Shown: positions 44,956 through 54,405, counted from the first letter of the stretch. The stretch: 64,000 nucleotides of DNA from Babylonia areolata (GCF_041734735.1 NC_134877.1:71521705-71585704); one strand, 5' to 3'. Made by a program: numbers and translations. The notes: a model not told the origin generated them from the letters alone.

Positions 44956-46114
44956 CCCATCCCTCTCTAGTCCTGTCTACCGTACTGCATTACCTCCCCT
45001 CCGCTCGTCCTCTTCCCCGTGAAGCAGGAACCCAGAGAGTGGTAAATATTCAGCAACAAGGAATCCCCCAGGCGCATACTTCCCTTTCACTTCCACACAG
45101 GTCTCACTTCAGCGAGACGTGGACAGGAATGGATAGGACGTGGCCAGGAATGGAAAGGACGTGGGTAGGAATGGAAAAGACATGGCCAGAAATGGAAAGG
45201 ACGTGGGTAAGAATGGAAAGGACATAGCCAGAAATGGAAAGGACGTGGCCAGGAATGGAAAGGACGTGGCCAGGAATGGAAAGGACGTGGCCAGGAATGG
45301 AAAGAACGTAGCCAGGAATGGAAAGGACGTGGCCAGGAATGGAAAGGACGTGGGTAGGTATGGAAAGGACGTGGCCAGGAATGGATAGGACGTGGCCAGG
45401 AATGGAAAGGACGTGGGTAGGAATGGAAAAGACATGGCCAGAAATGGAAAGGACGTTGCCAGCCAGGAATGGAAAGGACGCGGGTAAGAATGGAAAGGAC
45501 ATAGCCAGAAATGGAAAGGACGTGGCCAGAAATGGAAAGGACGTGGCCAGGAATGGAAAGAACGTAGCCAGGAATGGAAAGGACGTGGCCAGGAATGGAA
45601 AGGACGTGGGTAGGTATGGAAAGGACGTGGCCAGGAATGGAAAGGACGTGGCCAGGAAAGGAAAGGACATGGCCAGGAATGGAAAAGACCGATAAATGAC
45701 AAGCCTTGAAAAATAAATGCATGACCAGGAAAGGAACGATATGGCCAGGAATGGAAAAGACAGGAACAGGAAAGGAACGATATGGCCAGGAATGGAAAAG
45801 ACAGGAACAGGAAAGGAACGATATGGCCAGGAATGGAAAAGACAGGAACAGGAAAGGGAACAGACAGAACAGGGAACAGACATCAGGCCTTCATCACCAT
45901 CACCTACATCATCATCATCACCATCATCATCACCATCACCTTCATCACCATCACCACCATCACCATCACCTTCATCACCATCATCACCACCATCACCACC
46001 ATCACCTTAAGCACCACCATCATCAGCATGGTGACAGATGCACTGACCTTGACCCTCAGTGCCGGCCAGACAGGATCCCCAGCACAGCAGCAGCAGCCAT
46101 GGGGCCCCCTCCAT
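30274..46114 (-). CDS. BAMBI: BAMBI homologue (BMP and activin membrane-bound inhibitor), three coding exons
   Basis: BAMBI is a kinase-less TGF-beta-family pseudoreceptor in the plasma membrane. In vertebrates it binds type I receptor complexes and dampens BMP, activin and TGF-beta signalling. Exons at 46114-46048, 41358-41005 and 30911-30274 join in phase 1 at both introns and total 1059 nt, giving 352 aa plus stop. The predicted order is a signal peptide (about 1-20), a Cys-rich ectodomain with ten cysteines (27-116, from RCYCNEAGC to CCEEDMCNY), an N-glycosylation site (NHS, 135), an acidic Gly/Glu linker (about 150-175), a membrane span (about 193-215) and a basic cytoplasmic tail. The juxtamembrane DLWFKAAVIAVPIAG closely resembles, from memory, human ELWFRAAVIAVPIAG. 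It is longer than the human protein (about 260 aa), mainly in the linker and tail. Family assignment is firm; exact exon ends are inferred from splice consensus and phase. Confidence 0.9.
31000..31409. repeat. 52/43-bp minisatellite in BAMBI intron 2
   Basis: Eight to nine units of GAAGGACACGTGAACAGAAC plus ACAGGACAACAGAGAGAACA. Shorter 43-bp units lack one AGAGAGAAC block. It begins about 90 bp from the exon 3 acceptor. Confidence 0.95.
31410..32495 (+). pseudogene. Truncated LINE reverse transcriptase (CR1/L2-like)
   Basis: The plus strand shows a pre-RT region (KKTPLPSAYTLSELPSVFSSFF), then PLLKKPNLDANILKNYR, LLDLSAAFDTI (about 32117-32150), GVPRGSVLGPVLFTLYTAPL and the catalytic YADD at 32388-32399. 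This is the CR1/L2/Rex type of non-LTR reverse transcriptase. At least two frame changes and an in-frame stop (near 31920) break it. The endonuclease and everything after YADDTQL are missing. It is antisense to BAMBI, inside intron 2, and runs straight into a minisatellite. Confidence 0.9.
32490..33786. repeat. 32-bp minisatellite fused to the LINE end
   Basis: About 42 units of AGAGAGGTAGAAAGGAACAG plus GAGAGGGGAGAT. Units alternate GGAGCAGG and GGAACAGG; some lack the TAGAGA block. Confidence 0.95.
33820..34370 (-). mobile_element. Retroposon 3' end with AATAAAGACATTCTATTC tail
   Basis: On the minus strand unique sequence ends in GGTAATAAAGACATTCTATT and degenerate (ATTCT)n, as non-LTR elements and SINEs often end. 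It holds a poly-G/C run near 33900 and CG/CA tracts near 34020-34080. Upstream at 34100-34360 a broken frame may be the element's coding end. The family is not identified. Confidence 0.4.
34375..36805. repeat. 41-bp minisatellite with a 5' splice-site motif in nearly every unit
   Basis: About 59 units of TTTACCAATGATGATGGCTT plus CAGACAGTGAGGTAAGTGTAC. GAGGTAAGT is the consensus donor, on the plus strand, antisense to BAMBI intron 2. Variants are mainly GGCTTCACACAG and GACTTCAGTCAG. Confidence 0.95.
36884..37036. repeat. CT microsatellite
   Basis: (CT)n interrupted by CCCTCTGTCTCCCTC. Confidence 0.95.
37040..37595 (+). other. Unique island ending in duplicated AATAAA-poly(A) tails
   Basis: TTTGAATATAATCCAATAAA followed by an A run occurs twice (37400-37470), and a related piece follows at 37505. 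This could be the 3' end of a retrocopy. No coding similarity recognised upstream. Confidence 0.35.
37620..37815. repeat. 30-bp minisatellite
   Basis: Six to seven units of ATACAGCTTCAAGACTACAG plus TTATAATAAG. Confidence 0.92.
37965..38960. repeat. TAATGTTAACTTATTGGGGT repeat with 69-bp higher-order unit
   Basis: Basic units are 24-26 bp. From about 38,480 they are organised as 69-bp blocks containing TTATTGGGTGGTTTAAGATC and GCCTGCAATG. Confidence 0.93.
38961..39485. other. Unique island with AAAG and CA tracts
   Basis: (AAAG)n at 39139-39160 and (CA)n at 39453-39485. No gene recognised. Confidence 0.5.
39490..40425. repeat. 38-bp minisatellite
   Basis: About 25 units of GTCATCATGTTACATGAACA plus AACACAACACACTGTGCA, with shorter units lacking ACAACAC. 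Confidence 0.95.
40460..40940. repeat. 71-bp minisatellite just inside BAMBI intron 2
   Basis: Seven units (spacings 71, 71, 72, 71, 71, 68) containing CACATTGCAATGCCCAAACT and TCCACTGTTCCGGGAAGGGG. It lies about 65 bp from the exon 2 donor and has no similarity to the 71-bp exon array. Confidence 0.93.
41005..41358 (-). CDS. BAMBI: BAMBI coding exon 2 (Cys-rich ectodomain)
   Basis: The exon encodes residues 23-140. It opens GELRCYCNEAGCVSTGYMC and then holds HGCLDN and CCEEDMCNY, the signature of the BAMBI three-finger-like ectodomain, with all ten cysteines. The acceptor is TTACAG|GAG at 41359/41358 and the donor is ACAG|GTAGTC at 41005/41004. A lysine/arginine/glycine-rich stretch between the seventh and eighth cysteines is longer than in vertebrates. 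The pyrimidine tract before the acceptor is poor (TGTGGTGTGGTGTTACAG). The first 53 nt and this acceptor are repeated five more times upstream. Confidence 0.9.
41306..41731 (-). repeat. Six 71-bp tandem copies of the BAMBI exon 2 start plus its splice acceptor
   Basis: Each unit holds 53 nt of coding sequence (GELRCYCNEAGCVSTGYM) and 18 nt of intron tail ending TTACAG. Acceptors fall before 41358, 41429, 41500, 41571, 41642 and 41713. Units are nearly identical, with single substitutions in a few. The exon-intron break shares the short homology TGTG, as expected from slippage. 71 is not a multiple of three, so only the copy continuous with exon 2 reads on; use of an outer acceptor shifts the frame. 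Confidence 0.93.
41736..42392. repeat. 15-bp GTGACACGTTACATG minisatellite in BAMBI intron 1
   Basis: About 44 units, with TGCTGACACGTTACATG and CGTGGTGACACG variants. It abuts the exon 2 acceptor array. Confidence 0.95.
42436..42815. repeat. (TCA)n microsatellite with CTCGTATCG interruptions
   Basis: TCATCATCATCA blocks separated by CACTCGTATCGTCATCG. Confidence 0.95.
42855..43527 (-). pseudogene. Truncated LINE ORF2 fragment (endonuclease-RT linker and first RT block)
   Basis: One open frame of about 220 codons reads DWFDENDTVISKLLNTLH, WWDRKSEELQSAADAHDMK, LRAVYGPRV, LARWAEHFNTLLNRDSS and GKAPGADGIQADIYKYGG. This is the segment between endonuclease and reverse transcriptase in many animal LINEs (RTE/jockey-annotated types). 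The catalytic RT part and endonuclease are missing. The upstream end passes into a GCTCTCCTTCC repeat. It has the same orientation as BAMBI and lies inside intron 1. The open frame suggests a fairly young insertion. Confidence 0.85.
43520..43795. repeat. ACACAGCTCTCCTTCCTTCC repeat
   Basis: Irregular 20-32 bp units. The first unit overlaps the LINE end (CTCTTCCACACAGCTCTC), so the array may have grown from LINE sequence. Confidence 0.9.
43800..44872. repeat. CCTGGTACCCTGCCAATA minisatellite
   Basis: Irregular mix of 12-18 bp submotifs (ATACCTGGTACATCTGGTAC, CCTGCCAATA). Multi-unit blocks are duplicated within it. Confidence 0.95.
44909..44954. repeat. TG microsatellite
   Basis: (TG)n, about 22 dinucleotides. 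Confidence 0.95.
45112..45690. repeat. 21-bp GGAATGGAAAGGACGTGGCCA minisatellite
   Basis: About 27 units; a block of several units is repeated (about 45,170-45,370 resembles 45,430-45,640). Confidence 0.95.
45715..45880. repeat. 41-bp repeat, related to the 21-bp array
   Basis: Four units of AGGAAAGGAACGATATGGCC plus AGGAATGGAAAAGACAGGAAC. Confidence 0.92.
45893..46018. repeat. CAT/CAC trinucleotide tract
   Basis: Imperfect ATCACCATCACC repeats, about 30 bp inside intron 1 from the exon 1 donor. Confidence 0.93.
46048..46114 (-). CDS. BAMBI: BAMBI coding exon 1 (start codon and signal peptide)
   Basis: This exon carries the start codon (46114-46112) and 22 full codons plus one base. It begins MEGAPWLLLLCW and continues with a short hydrophobic core and small residues, which reads as a signal peptide. 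The donor after 46048 is AAG|GTCAGT, close to consensus. The split G codon (phase 1) matches the phase-1 start of exon 2 and gives ...GTEGQ-G-ELRCYC, where human BAMBI has its own signal-peptide/ectodomain junction. A nearer GTCAAG donor 6 nt upstream also keeps phase but is weaker. The 5' UTR and promoter are not defined; the sequence upstream is a CT/GA-rich stretch and then tandem repeats. Confidence 0.8.
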
Positions 46115-46214
46115 CCCCCTCACCACCCGCCCCCCCTCATCTCCCTCACCCTCCCTCTTCCTGCCGCTCTCCGTGTCCCGGCCTTCCTGGTCAATACCAC
46201 AGGGATCTGCTGTA

Positions 46215-46405
46215 TCCTGACACCCGTTCTGTTGGATCCCCACCGGATCTGTTTATCCTGACACCGGTTCTGTTGGATCCCCACCGGATCTGTTTATCCT
46301 GACACCCGTTCTGTTGGATCCCCACCGGATCTGTTTATCCTGACACCGGTTCTGTTGGATCCCCACCGGATCTGTTTATCCTGACACCCGTTCTGTTGGA
46401 TCCGG
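46215..46405. repeat. 41-bp repeat upstream of BAMBI exon 1
   Basis: Four to five units of GGATCTGTTTATCCTGACAC plus CGGTTCTGTTGGATCCCCACC, about 100 bp above the start codon, so likely 5' UTR or promoter. Confidence 0.93.
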
Positions 46406-46435
46406 ACAAACAGCTTTGACAGGCGGCTGATATGG

Positions 46436-47292
46436 TTCGTTGAAGAAAAAGTCTTTGTTCTGCAGGTAATCCACAGGGAATGAAAAGTCTTTGTTCTGCA
46501 GGTAATCCACAGGTAAGAAAAAGTCTTTATTCTGCAGGTAATCCACAGGGAATGAAAAGTCTTTGTTCTGCAGGTAATCCACAGGTAAGAAAAAGTCTTT
46601 GTTCTGCAGGTAATCCACAGGGAATGAAAAGTCTGTTCTGCAGGTAATCAACAGGTAAGAAAAAGTCTTTGTTCTGCAGGTAATCCACAGGGAATAAAAG
46701 TCTTTGTTCTGCAGGTAATCCACAGGGAATAAAAGTCTTTGTTCTCCACAGGGAATAAAAGTCTTTGTTCTGCAGGAAATCCACAGGTAAGAAAAAGTCT
46801 TTGTTCTGCAGGTAATCCACAGGGAATAAAAAATCTTTGTTCTGCAGGTAATCCACAGGTAAGAAAAAGTCTTTGTTCTGCAGGTAATCCACAGGGAAGA
46901 AAAGTCTTTGTTCTGCAGGTAATCCACAGGGAAGAAAAAGTCTTTGTTCTGCAGGTAATCCACAGGGAATGAAAAGTCTTTGTTCTGCAGGTAATCCACA
47001 GGGAAGAAAAAGTCTTTGTTCTGCAGGTAATCCACAGGGAAGAAAAAGTCTTTGTTCTGCAGGTAATCCACAGGGAAGAAAAAGTCTTTGTTCTGCAGGT
47101 AATCCACAGGGAAGAAAAAGTCTTTGTTCTGCAGGTAATCCACAGGGAAGAAAAAGTCTTTGTTCTGCAGGTAATCCACAGGGAAGAAAAAGTCTTTGTT
47201 CTGCAGGTAATCCACAGGGAAGAAAAAGTCTTTGTTCTGCAGGTAATCCACAGGGAAGAAAAGGTCTTTGTTCTGCAGGTAATCCACAAGTA
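46436..47292. repeat. 36-bp minisatellite with acceptor/donor-like core
   Basis: About 24 units of TCTTTGTTCTGCAGGTAATC plus CACAGGGAAGAAAAAG. The unit length keeps frames open on both strands (VDYLQNKDFFFP on the minus strand). Confidence 0.95.
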
Positions 47293-47467
47293 AGCAGTGG
47301 TCAGGCACGGGCCGGCAGCCCCATGACGGTATGGCTGCTGACTGACCAGGTCCACAGACCACAGGCCTGGTCCGCACGTGAATCACGTGGTGTCTCCGGT
47401 CAGTGGCAGGACGTCACACAAGCACTGGACAAAACACAGAGTTGTCACTTCTGACAGCTGTCTGCTC

Positions 47468-47470
<3 letters not shown>
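47293..47470. other. Unique stretch
   Basis: No gene or repeat recognised. Confidence 0.5.
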
Positions 47471-47472
<2 letters not shown>

Positions 47473-47504
<32 letters not shown>

Positions 47505-47660
47505 CTGTCACTTCAGTCCGCTCTGTCAATGGAATCGGTATTGTATTGCATTGTATTGTACTGTATTACTTTTTGTTGGTGTGTGTGTGTGTGTGTCTGT
47601 CTGTCTGTGTGTGACTGTGTGTATGTCTGTGTGTGTCTGTGCATCAGTATCAATTGTTGT
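47473..47660. repeat. GA tract, GTATTGTATTGC and TG tracts
   Basis: (GA)n at 47473-47500 and (TG)n-like at 47580-47640. Confidence 0.9.
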
Positions 47661-47739
47661 TAACTCAGCTCCCAACTGTGTGGGGAGAGGGAAGAGAGGG
47701 AAGAGAGAGTGGGGAGAGTATGAAACTAGTGATACACTG

Positions 47740-48915
47740 TACAAAGCATAGTAAAACACTGCACAAAACATAGTAATACACTGCACAAAGCATAGTTAAA
47801 CACTGCACACTGCACAAAGCATAGTAAAACACTGTACAAAACATAGTAATACACTGCACAAAACATAGTGAAACACTGCACAAAGCATAGTAAAACACTG
47901 CACAAAGCATAGTAATACACTGTACAAAACATAGTAAAACACTGCACAAAAAATAGTAAAACACTGCACAACGCATAGTAATACACTGTACAAAACATAG
48001 TAAAACAATACACAATGCATAGTAATACACTGCACAATGCATAGTAATACACTGCACAAAGCATAGTAATACACTGCACAATGCATAGTAATACACTGCA
48101 CAAAACATAGTAATACACTGCACAATGCATAGTAATACACTGCACAAAGCATAGTAATACACTGTACAAAACATAGTAAAACACTGCACAAAGCATAGTA
48201 AAACACTGCACAAAGCATAGTAATACACTGTACAAAACATAGTAAAACACTGCACAAAAAATAGTAAAACACTGCACAACGCATAGTAATACACTGTACA
48301 AAACATAGTAAAACAATACACAGTGCATAGTAATACACTGCACAATGCATAGTAATACACTGCACAATGCATAGTAAAACAATACACAATGCATAGTAAT
48401 ACACTGCACAAAGCATAGTAATACACTGCACAAAACATAGTAAAACAATACACAGTGCATAGTAATACACTGCACAATGCATAGTAATACACTGCACAAT
48501 GCATAGTAAAACAATACACAATGCATAGTAATACACTGCACAATGCATAGTAATACACTGCACAAAGCATAGTAATACACTGCACAATGCATAGTAATAC
48601 ACTGCACAATGCATAGTAATACACTGCACAAAACATAGTAAAACAATACACAGTGCATAGTAATACACTGCACAATGCATAGTAATACACTGCACAAAAC
48701 ATAGTAAAACAATACACAATGCATAGTAATACACTGCACAATGCATAGTAATACACTGCACAATGCATAGTAAAACACTGCATAAAACATAGTAATACAC
48801 TGCACAAAGCATAGTAATACACTGCACAATGCATAGTAATACACTGCACAAAGCATAGTAATACACTGTACAAAACATAGTAAAACACTGCACAATGCAT
48901 AGTAGACACTGCACA
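47740..48915. repeat. 22-bp minisatellite
   Basis: About 53 units of AATACACTGCACAAAGCATAGT with AAAACAATACACAATGCATA variants. Confidence 0.95.
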
Positions 48916-48929
48916 AAACAGTATGGAAA

Positions 48930-49118
48930 CAAGAGAGGCAAGGCCTTCAAGACTCACTTGTGATACACTTTTTTTTTTTAATCTAATCGTTAAAATGTGT
49001 TCTGTATTTGTTATTATAAAGCTTCGGGTTAAAAGAAAAAAAGTCCTAACGGCAGATTCGAACTCCGCGTGTTCGGGTGAGAAGAAACTGTCTTACCCAT
49101 TACACTATCGTGGCTCCT
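48930..49118 (-). mobile_element. SINE-like copy with tRNA-derived head
   Basis: On the minus strand a tRNA-like head runs from GGAGCCACGATAGTGTAATG (A-box region) through CTTCTCACC to GAGTTCGAATCTGCC (B-box region). It is followed by T-rich sequence, an AT-rich body, an A run and the tail GTCTTGAAGGCCTTGCCTCTC. The last 20 bases recur at 23271-23290. The cloverleaf has mismatches in the anticodon and T stems, so it is not a working tRNA gene. Confidence 0.6.
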
Positions 49119-50460
49119 TAACTGACGTTCAAAAATATAATATTTAAACATGCTTTTTTAAAGGGCGATAAATCGATTGCGGTATTCGCAGTGAGAACGC
49201 TGTTTAAATTATATTATTCTGGTCTATCTTGGGCATTCAAAAAGTCTTTAAGGGCAATTAAGAATTCTTTTTAAGTCCGCGGTAAAGGAGACGTGGCTAT
49301 CGCCGCAAGCACACTGCAACATTTAGCCGTTTTCTCTGGATCTAGATATATATACAAGTTTCAGTTAGTTACACCCGATTGAAACGGTCGATTCAATTTC
49401 TCTTTTATGTTCATTCTAGTTTTATAGTTTTAAAGTTGATATGAAAATTGAGTATTTTGTTAAACTAATAACACGTAGAGCCAAGTACAAGTACTTCTAA
49501 ACGTCTTATGAAGTGAAATGGACTTCATTTTGAGAAAAGTCAAGACTGGAAATGTTTACGTTTCATCAATTCAAGGGTATTAACTCACATGGTTTATTAA
49601 TTTTAAATGTGAATTCCGACTGATTCTGTGGATATTTTTATGGCAGTTTGGGGCATAATCCAGTAAGTGATGAGGCGTTCACAAATCTTTCTCTGGATAA
49701 ATATTTAACGGTCTCCTTCTCCAACTTTCCATCACATGTTATCGTGTATTGTCGATTGAATATAGGATTGAACGGGCAGGTCAACAACTTGAAACAAAAT
49801 GGCGTCGTTCGCGTTCGCGAAGAATATGAGCACGCGCTTTGAATGTGTATAAATATGTGTACGCAATTGATTTTTGCCCATGACCTTCAGGGCTCAGCCA
49901 ATCAGATCTATAAAGTTCACTCGTCGTATTGATTTTAGTATTTTCCGAAAAAGACCACTTGGGCGAATGAACATAGTGAAAGCCCTGTACACTGAGAGTA
50001 AAACACACAAGCTTTTTATGTATTGAGTATAATTTCAAAATGTAATGTTTAAGATGAGAAAGATCAGTTTAAAGCAAATTAAGTCCCCTAGCATTAATTA
50101 CAGATTAATTTCCCTTTTTTACTATCTGCACCAAAACGTTTGCGAAATAAATATAACTTCCATGCTTAGCAAAAGAAGTTCCTGTTTGAACAAAAAATGA
50201 TAATAATGACTGCTCTTGTTGTTGGGGCAGAATATCAGATCAAAGTGCCAAGTTTAGAGAATTAAAAAAAAATATAAATATAACAGTAAATGCAGTTTGC
50301 ATATAATTTGGCTTCTTTTTTTAGTTTTTTTGTGCCCATCCCAGAGGTGCAATATTGTTTTAAACAAGATGACTGGAAAGAACTGAATTTTTCCTATTTT
50401 TATGCCTAATTTGGTGTCAACTGACAAAGTATTTGCAGAGAAAATGTCAATGTTAAAGTT
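49119..50460. other. AT-rich unique island, 1.3 kb
   Basis: The longest repeat-free stretch outside the LTR element. It has a CpG-bearing spot AAAATGGCGTCGTTCGCG (49797-49814) and a TATAAATA at 49848. Open frames are short and unrecognised; it could be regulatory or an old element. Confidence 0.45.
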
Positions 50461-50466
50461 TACCAC

Positions 50467-50467
<1 letters not shown>

Positions 50468-50502
<35 letters not shown>
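50468..50502. repeat. CA microsatellite
   Basis: (CA)n followed by AAAGAGAGAGAG. Confidence 0.95.
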
Positions 50503-50503
<1 letters not shown>

Positions 50504-50724
50504 GAGAGAGAGAGACAACCGAAAACCGTGTTAAAACATAGACTCACTTTGTTTACACAACTGAGTGAGTCAATAACTGCAACTAATAGTAAAACACTGC
50601 ACCAAAAGAAAAAAAAAACAAAGGAACATACAGACATAATTAAGCACTCTATATAGATAAAGCCATAATGAAACAAATGTTAATTGTTTCAAACATTTAA
50701 AGTTTAACATCAGCTGAACCATGC

Positions 50725-50759
50725 AGACGCACACACAGACACAGACACACACAGACACA

Positions 50760-50795
<36 letters not shown>
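50725..50795. repeat. CA/CAGA microsatellite
   Basis: ACACACAGACACAGACACAC into (CA)n. Confidence 0.95.
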
Positions 50796-50797
<2 letters not shown>

Positions 50798-50849
50798 GCT
50801 GGTCTCACCAGTGCCAGTCCAAGTAAAGAGAGCCCCTCCACACAACACC

Positions 50850-53800
50850 AACAACTGAACACAGCTCTCTGAACACAGCCCTCCTCTCCTCGTCAACTGA
50901 ACACAGCCCTCTTCTCGTCAACTGAACACAGCTCTCTTCTCGTCAACTGAACACAGCCCTCTTCTCGTCAACTGAACACAGCCCTCTTTTCATCAACTGA
51001 ACACAGCTCTCTGAACACAGCCCTCTTCTCGTCAGCTGAACACAGCTCTCTGAACACAGCCCTCTTCTCGTCAACTGAACACAGCTCTCTGAACACAGCC
51101 CTCTTCTCGTCAACTGAACACAGCTCTCTGAACACAGCCCTCTTCTCGTCAACTGAACACAGCCCTCTCCTCGTCAACTGAACACAGCTCTCTTCTCGTC
51201 AACTGAACACAGCTCTCTGAACACAGCCCTCTTCTCGTCAACTGAACACAGCTCTCTGAACACAGCCCTCTTCTCGTCAACTGAACACAGCCCTCTTCTC
51301 GTCAACTGAACACAGCTCTGTGAACACAGCCCTCTTCTCGTCAACTGAACACAGCCCTCTCCTCGTCAACTGAACACAGCTCTCTCCTCGTCAACTGAAC
51401 TCAGCTCTCTTCTCGTCAACTGAACACAGCTCTCTCCTCGTCAACTGAACACAGCTCTCTTCTCGTCAGCTGAACACAGCCCTCTTCTCGTCAACTGAAC
51501 ACAGCCCTCTTCTCATCAACTGAACACAGCTCTCTTCTCGTCAACTGAACACAGCTCTCTTCTCGTCAGCTGAACACAGCCCTCTTCTCGTCAACTGAAC
51601 ACAGCCCTCTTCTCATCAACTGAACACAGCTCTCTTCTCGTCAACTGAACACAGCTCTCTTCTCGTCAACTGAACACAGCCCTCTTCTCATCAACTGAAC
51701 ACAGCTCTCTTCTCGTCAACTGAACACAGCTCTCTTCTCGTCAACTGAACACAGCTCTCTGAACACAGCCCTCTTCTCGTCAACTGAACACAGCCCTCTT
51801 CTCATCAACTGAACACAGCTCTCTGAACGCAGCCCTCTTCTCGTCAACTGAACACAGCTCTCTGAACACAGCCCTCTTCTCGTCAGCTGAACACAGCCCT
51901 CTTCTCGTCAACTGAACACAGCCCTCTGAACACAGCCCTCTTCTCGTCAGCTGAACACAGCTCTCTGAACACAGCCCTCTTCTCGTCAACTGAACACAGC
52001 TCTCTTCTCGTCAACTGAACACAACCCTCTTCTCATCAACTGAACACAGCTCTCTGAACACAGCCCTCTTCTCGTCAACTGAACACAGCTCTCTTCTCGT
52101 CAACTGAACACAGCTCTCTTCTCGTCAACTGAACACAGCCCTCTTCTCGTCAACTGAACACAGCTCTCTTCTCGTCAACTGAACACAGCCCTCTTCTCAT
52201 CAACTGAACACAGCTCTCTGAACGCAGCCCTCTTCTCGTCAACTGAACACAGCTCTCTGAACACAGCCCTCTTCTCGTCAGCTGAACACAGCCCTCTTCT
52301 CATCAACTGAACACAGCTCTCTGAACACAGCCCTCTTCTCGTCAGCTGAACACAGCTCTCTGAACACAGCCCTCTTCTCGTCAACTGAACACAGCCCTCT
52401 TCTCGTCAACTGAACACAGCTCTCTTCTCGTCAACTGAACACAGCCCTCTTTTCGTCAACTGAACACAGCCCTCTCCTCGTCAACTGAACACAGCTCTCT
52501 TCTCGTCAACTGAACACAGCCCTCTTCTCGTCAACTGAACACAGCCCTCTTTTCGTCAACTGAACACAGCCCTCTTCTCGTCAACTGAACACAGCTCTCT
52601 TCTCGTCAACTGAACACAGCCCTCTTCTCGTCAACTGAACACAGCCCTCTTCTCGTCAACTGAACACAGCTCTCTGAACACAGCTCTCTTCTCGTCAGCT
52701 GAACACAGCCCTCTTCTCGTCAACTGAACACAGCCCTCTTCTCGTCAACTGAACACAGCTCTCTGAACACAGCCCTCTTCTCGTCAACTGAACACAGCTC
52801 TCTGAACACAGCTCTCTTCTCGTCAGCTGAACACAGCCCTCTTCTCGTCAACTGAACACAGCCCTCTTCTCGTCAACTGAACACAGCCCTCTACTCGTCA
52901 ACTGAACACAGCTCTCTTCTCGTCAGCTGAACACAGCTCTCTGAACAGAGCCCTCTTCTCGTCAACTGAACACAGCTCTCTGAACACAGCCCTCTTCTCG
53001 TCAACTGAACACAGCCCTCTACTCGTCAACTGAACACAGCTCTCTTCTCGTCAGCTGAACACAGCTCTCTGAACACAGCCCTCTTCTCGTCAACTGAACA
53101 CAGCTCTCTGAACACAGCCCTCTTCTCGTCAACTGAACACAGCCCTCTACTCGTCAACTGAACACAACCCTCTTCTCATCAACTGAACACAGCTCTCTGA
53201 ACACAGCCCTCTTCTCGTCAACTGAACACAGCTCTCTTCTCGTCAACTGAACACAGCTCTCTTCTCGTCAACTGAACACAGCCCTCTTCTCGTCAACTGA
53301 ACACAGCTCTCTTCTCGTCAACTGAACACAGCCCTCTTCTCATCAACTGAACACAGCTCTCTGAACGCAGCCCTCTTCTCGTCAACTGAACACAGCTCTC
53401 TGAACACAGCCCTCTTCTCGTCAGCTGAACACAGCCCTCTTCTCATCAACTGAACACAGCTCTCTGAACACAGCCCTCTTCTCGTCAGCTGAACACAGCT
53501 CTCTGAACACAGCCCTCTTCTCGTCAACTGAACACAGCCCTCTTCTCGTCAACTGAACACAGCCCTCTTCTCGTCAACTGAACACAGCCCTCTTCTCGTC
53601 AACTGAACACAGCTCTCTTCTCGTCAACTGAACACAGCCCTCTTCTCGTCAACTGAACACAGCCCTCTTCTCGTCAACTGAACACAGCTCTCTTCTCGTC
53701 AACTGAACACAGCCCTCTTCTCGTCAACTGAACACAGCTCTCTGAACACAGCTCTCTTCTCGTCAGCTGAACACAGCCCTCTTCTCGTCAACTGAACACA

Positions 53801-54405
53801 GCCCTCTTCTCGTCAACTGAACACAGCTCTCTGAACACAGCCCTCTTCTCGTCAACTGAACACAGCTCTCTGAACACAGCTCTCTTCTCGTCAGCTGAAC
53901 ACAGCCCTCTTCTCGTCAACTGAACACAGCCCTCTTCTCGTCAACTGAACACAGCCCTCTACTCGTCAACTGAACACAGCTCTCTTCTCGTCAGCTGAAC
54001 ACAGCTCTCTGAACACAGCCCTCTTCTCGTCAACTGAACACAGCTCTCTGAACACAGCCCTCTTCTCGTCAACTGAACACAGCCCTCTACTCGTCAACTG
54101 AACACAGCTCTCTTCTCGTCAGCTGAACACAGCTCTCTGAACACAGCCCTCTTCTCGTCAACTGAACACAGCTCTCTGAACACAGCCCTCTTCTCGTCAA
54201 CTGAACACAGCCCTCTACTCGTCAACTGAACACAGCTCTCTTCTCGTCAGCTGAACACAGCTCTCTGAACACAGCTCTCTTCTCGTCAGCTGAACACAGC
54301 CCTCTTCTCGTCAACTGAACACAGCCCTCTACTCGTCAACTGAACACAGCCCTCTACTCGTCAACTGAACACAGCTCTCTTCTCGTCAGCTGAACACAGC
54401 CCTCT
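50850..54405. repeat. 25/40-bp TGAACACAGCCCTCTTCTCGTCAAC satellite with higher-order copies
   Basis: A 3.55 kb array. Units are 25 bp; an optional 15-bp TGAACACAGCTCTC insert gives 40-bp units. The pattern of units at about 52,020 recurs at about 53,163, an offset of 1143 bp. Confidence 0.95.

Noticed and set aside
46376-47386. Protein of repeated VDYLQNKDFFFP
   Set aside because: Comes from a 36-bp array; the plus strand is open as well. No signal peptide, and the units vary as DNA, not as protein.
49046-49118. Functional tRNA-Glu gene
   Set aside because: A- and B-box-like blocks and a CTC anticodon position are visible, but the anticodon and T stems do not pair well and it is fused to a SINE-like body.
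49797-49850. Short gene starting AAAATGGCGTCG
   Set aside because: The frame is only 17 codons with no clear donor. It is kept only as a CpG-bearing spot in the unique island.
50850-54405. CRISPR-like regular array
   Set aside because: There are no unique spacers between repeats, and the sequence is eukaryotic. The same applies to the other regular arrays.
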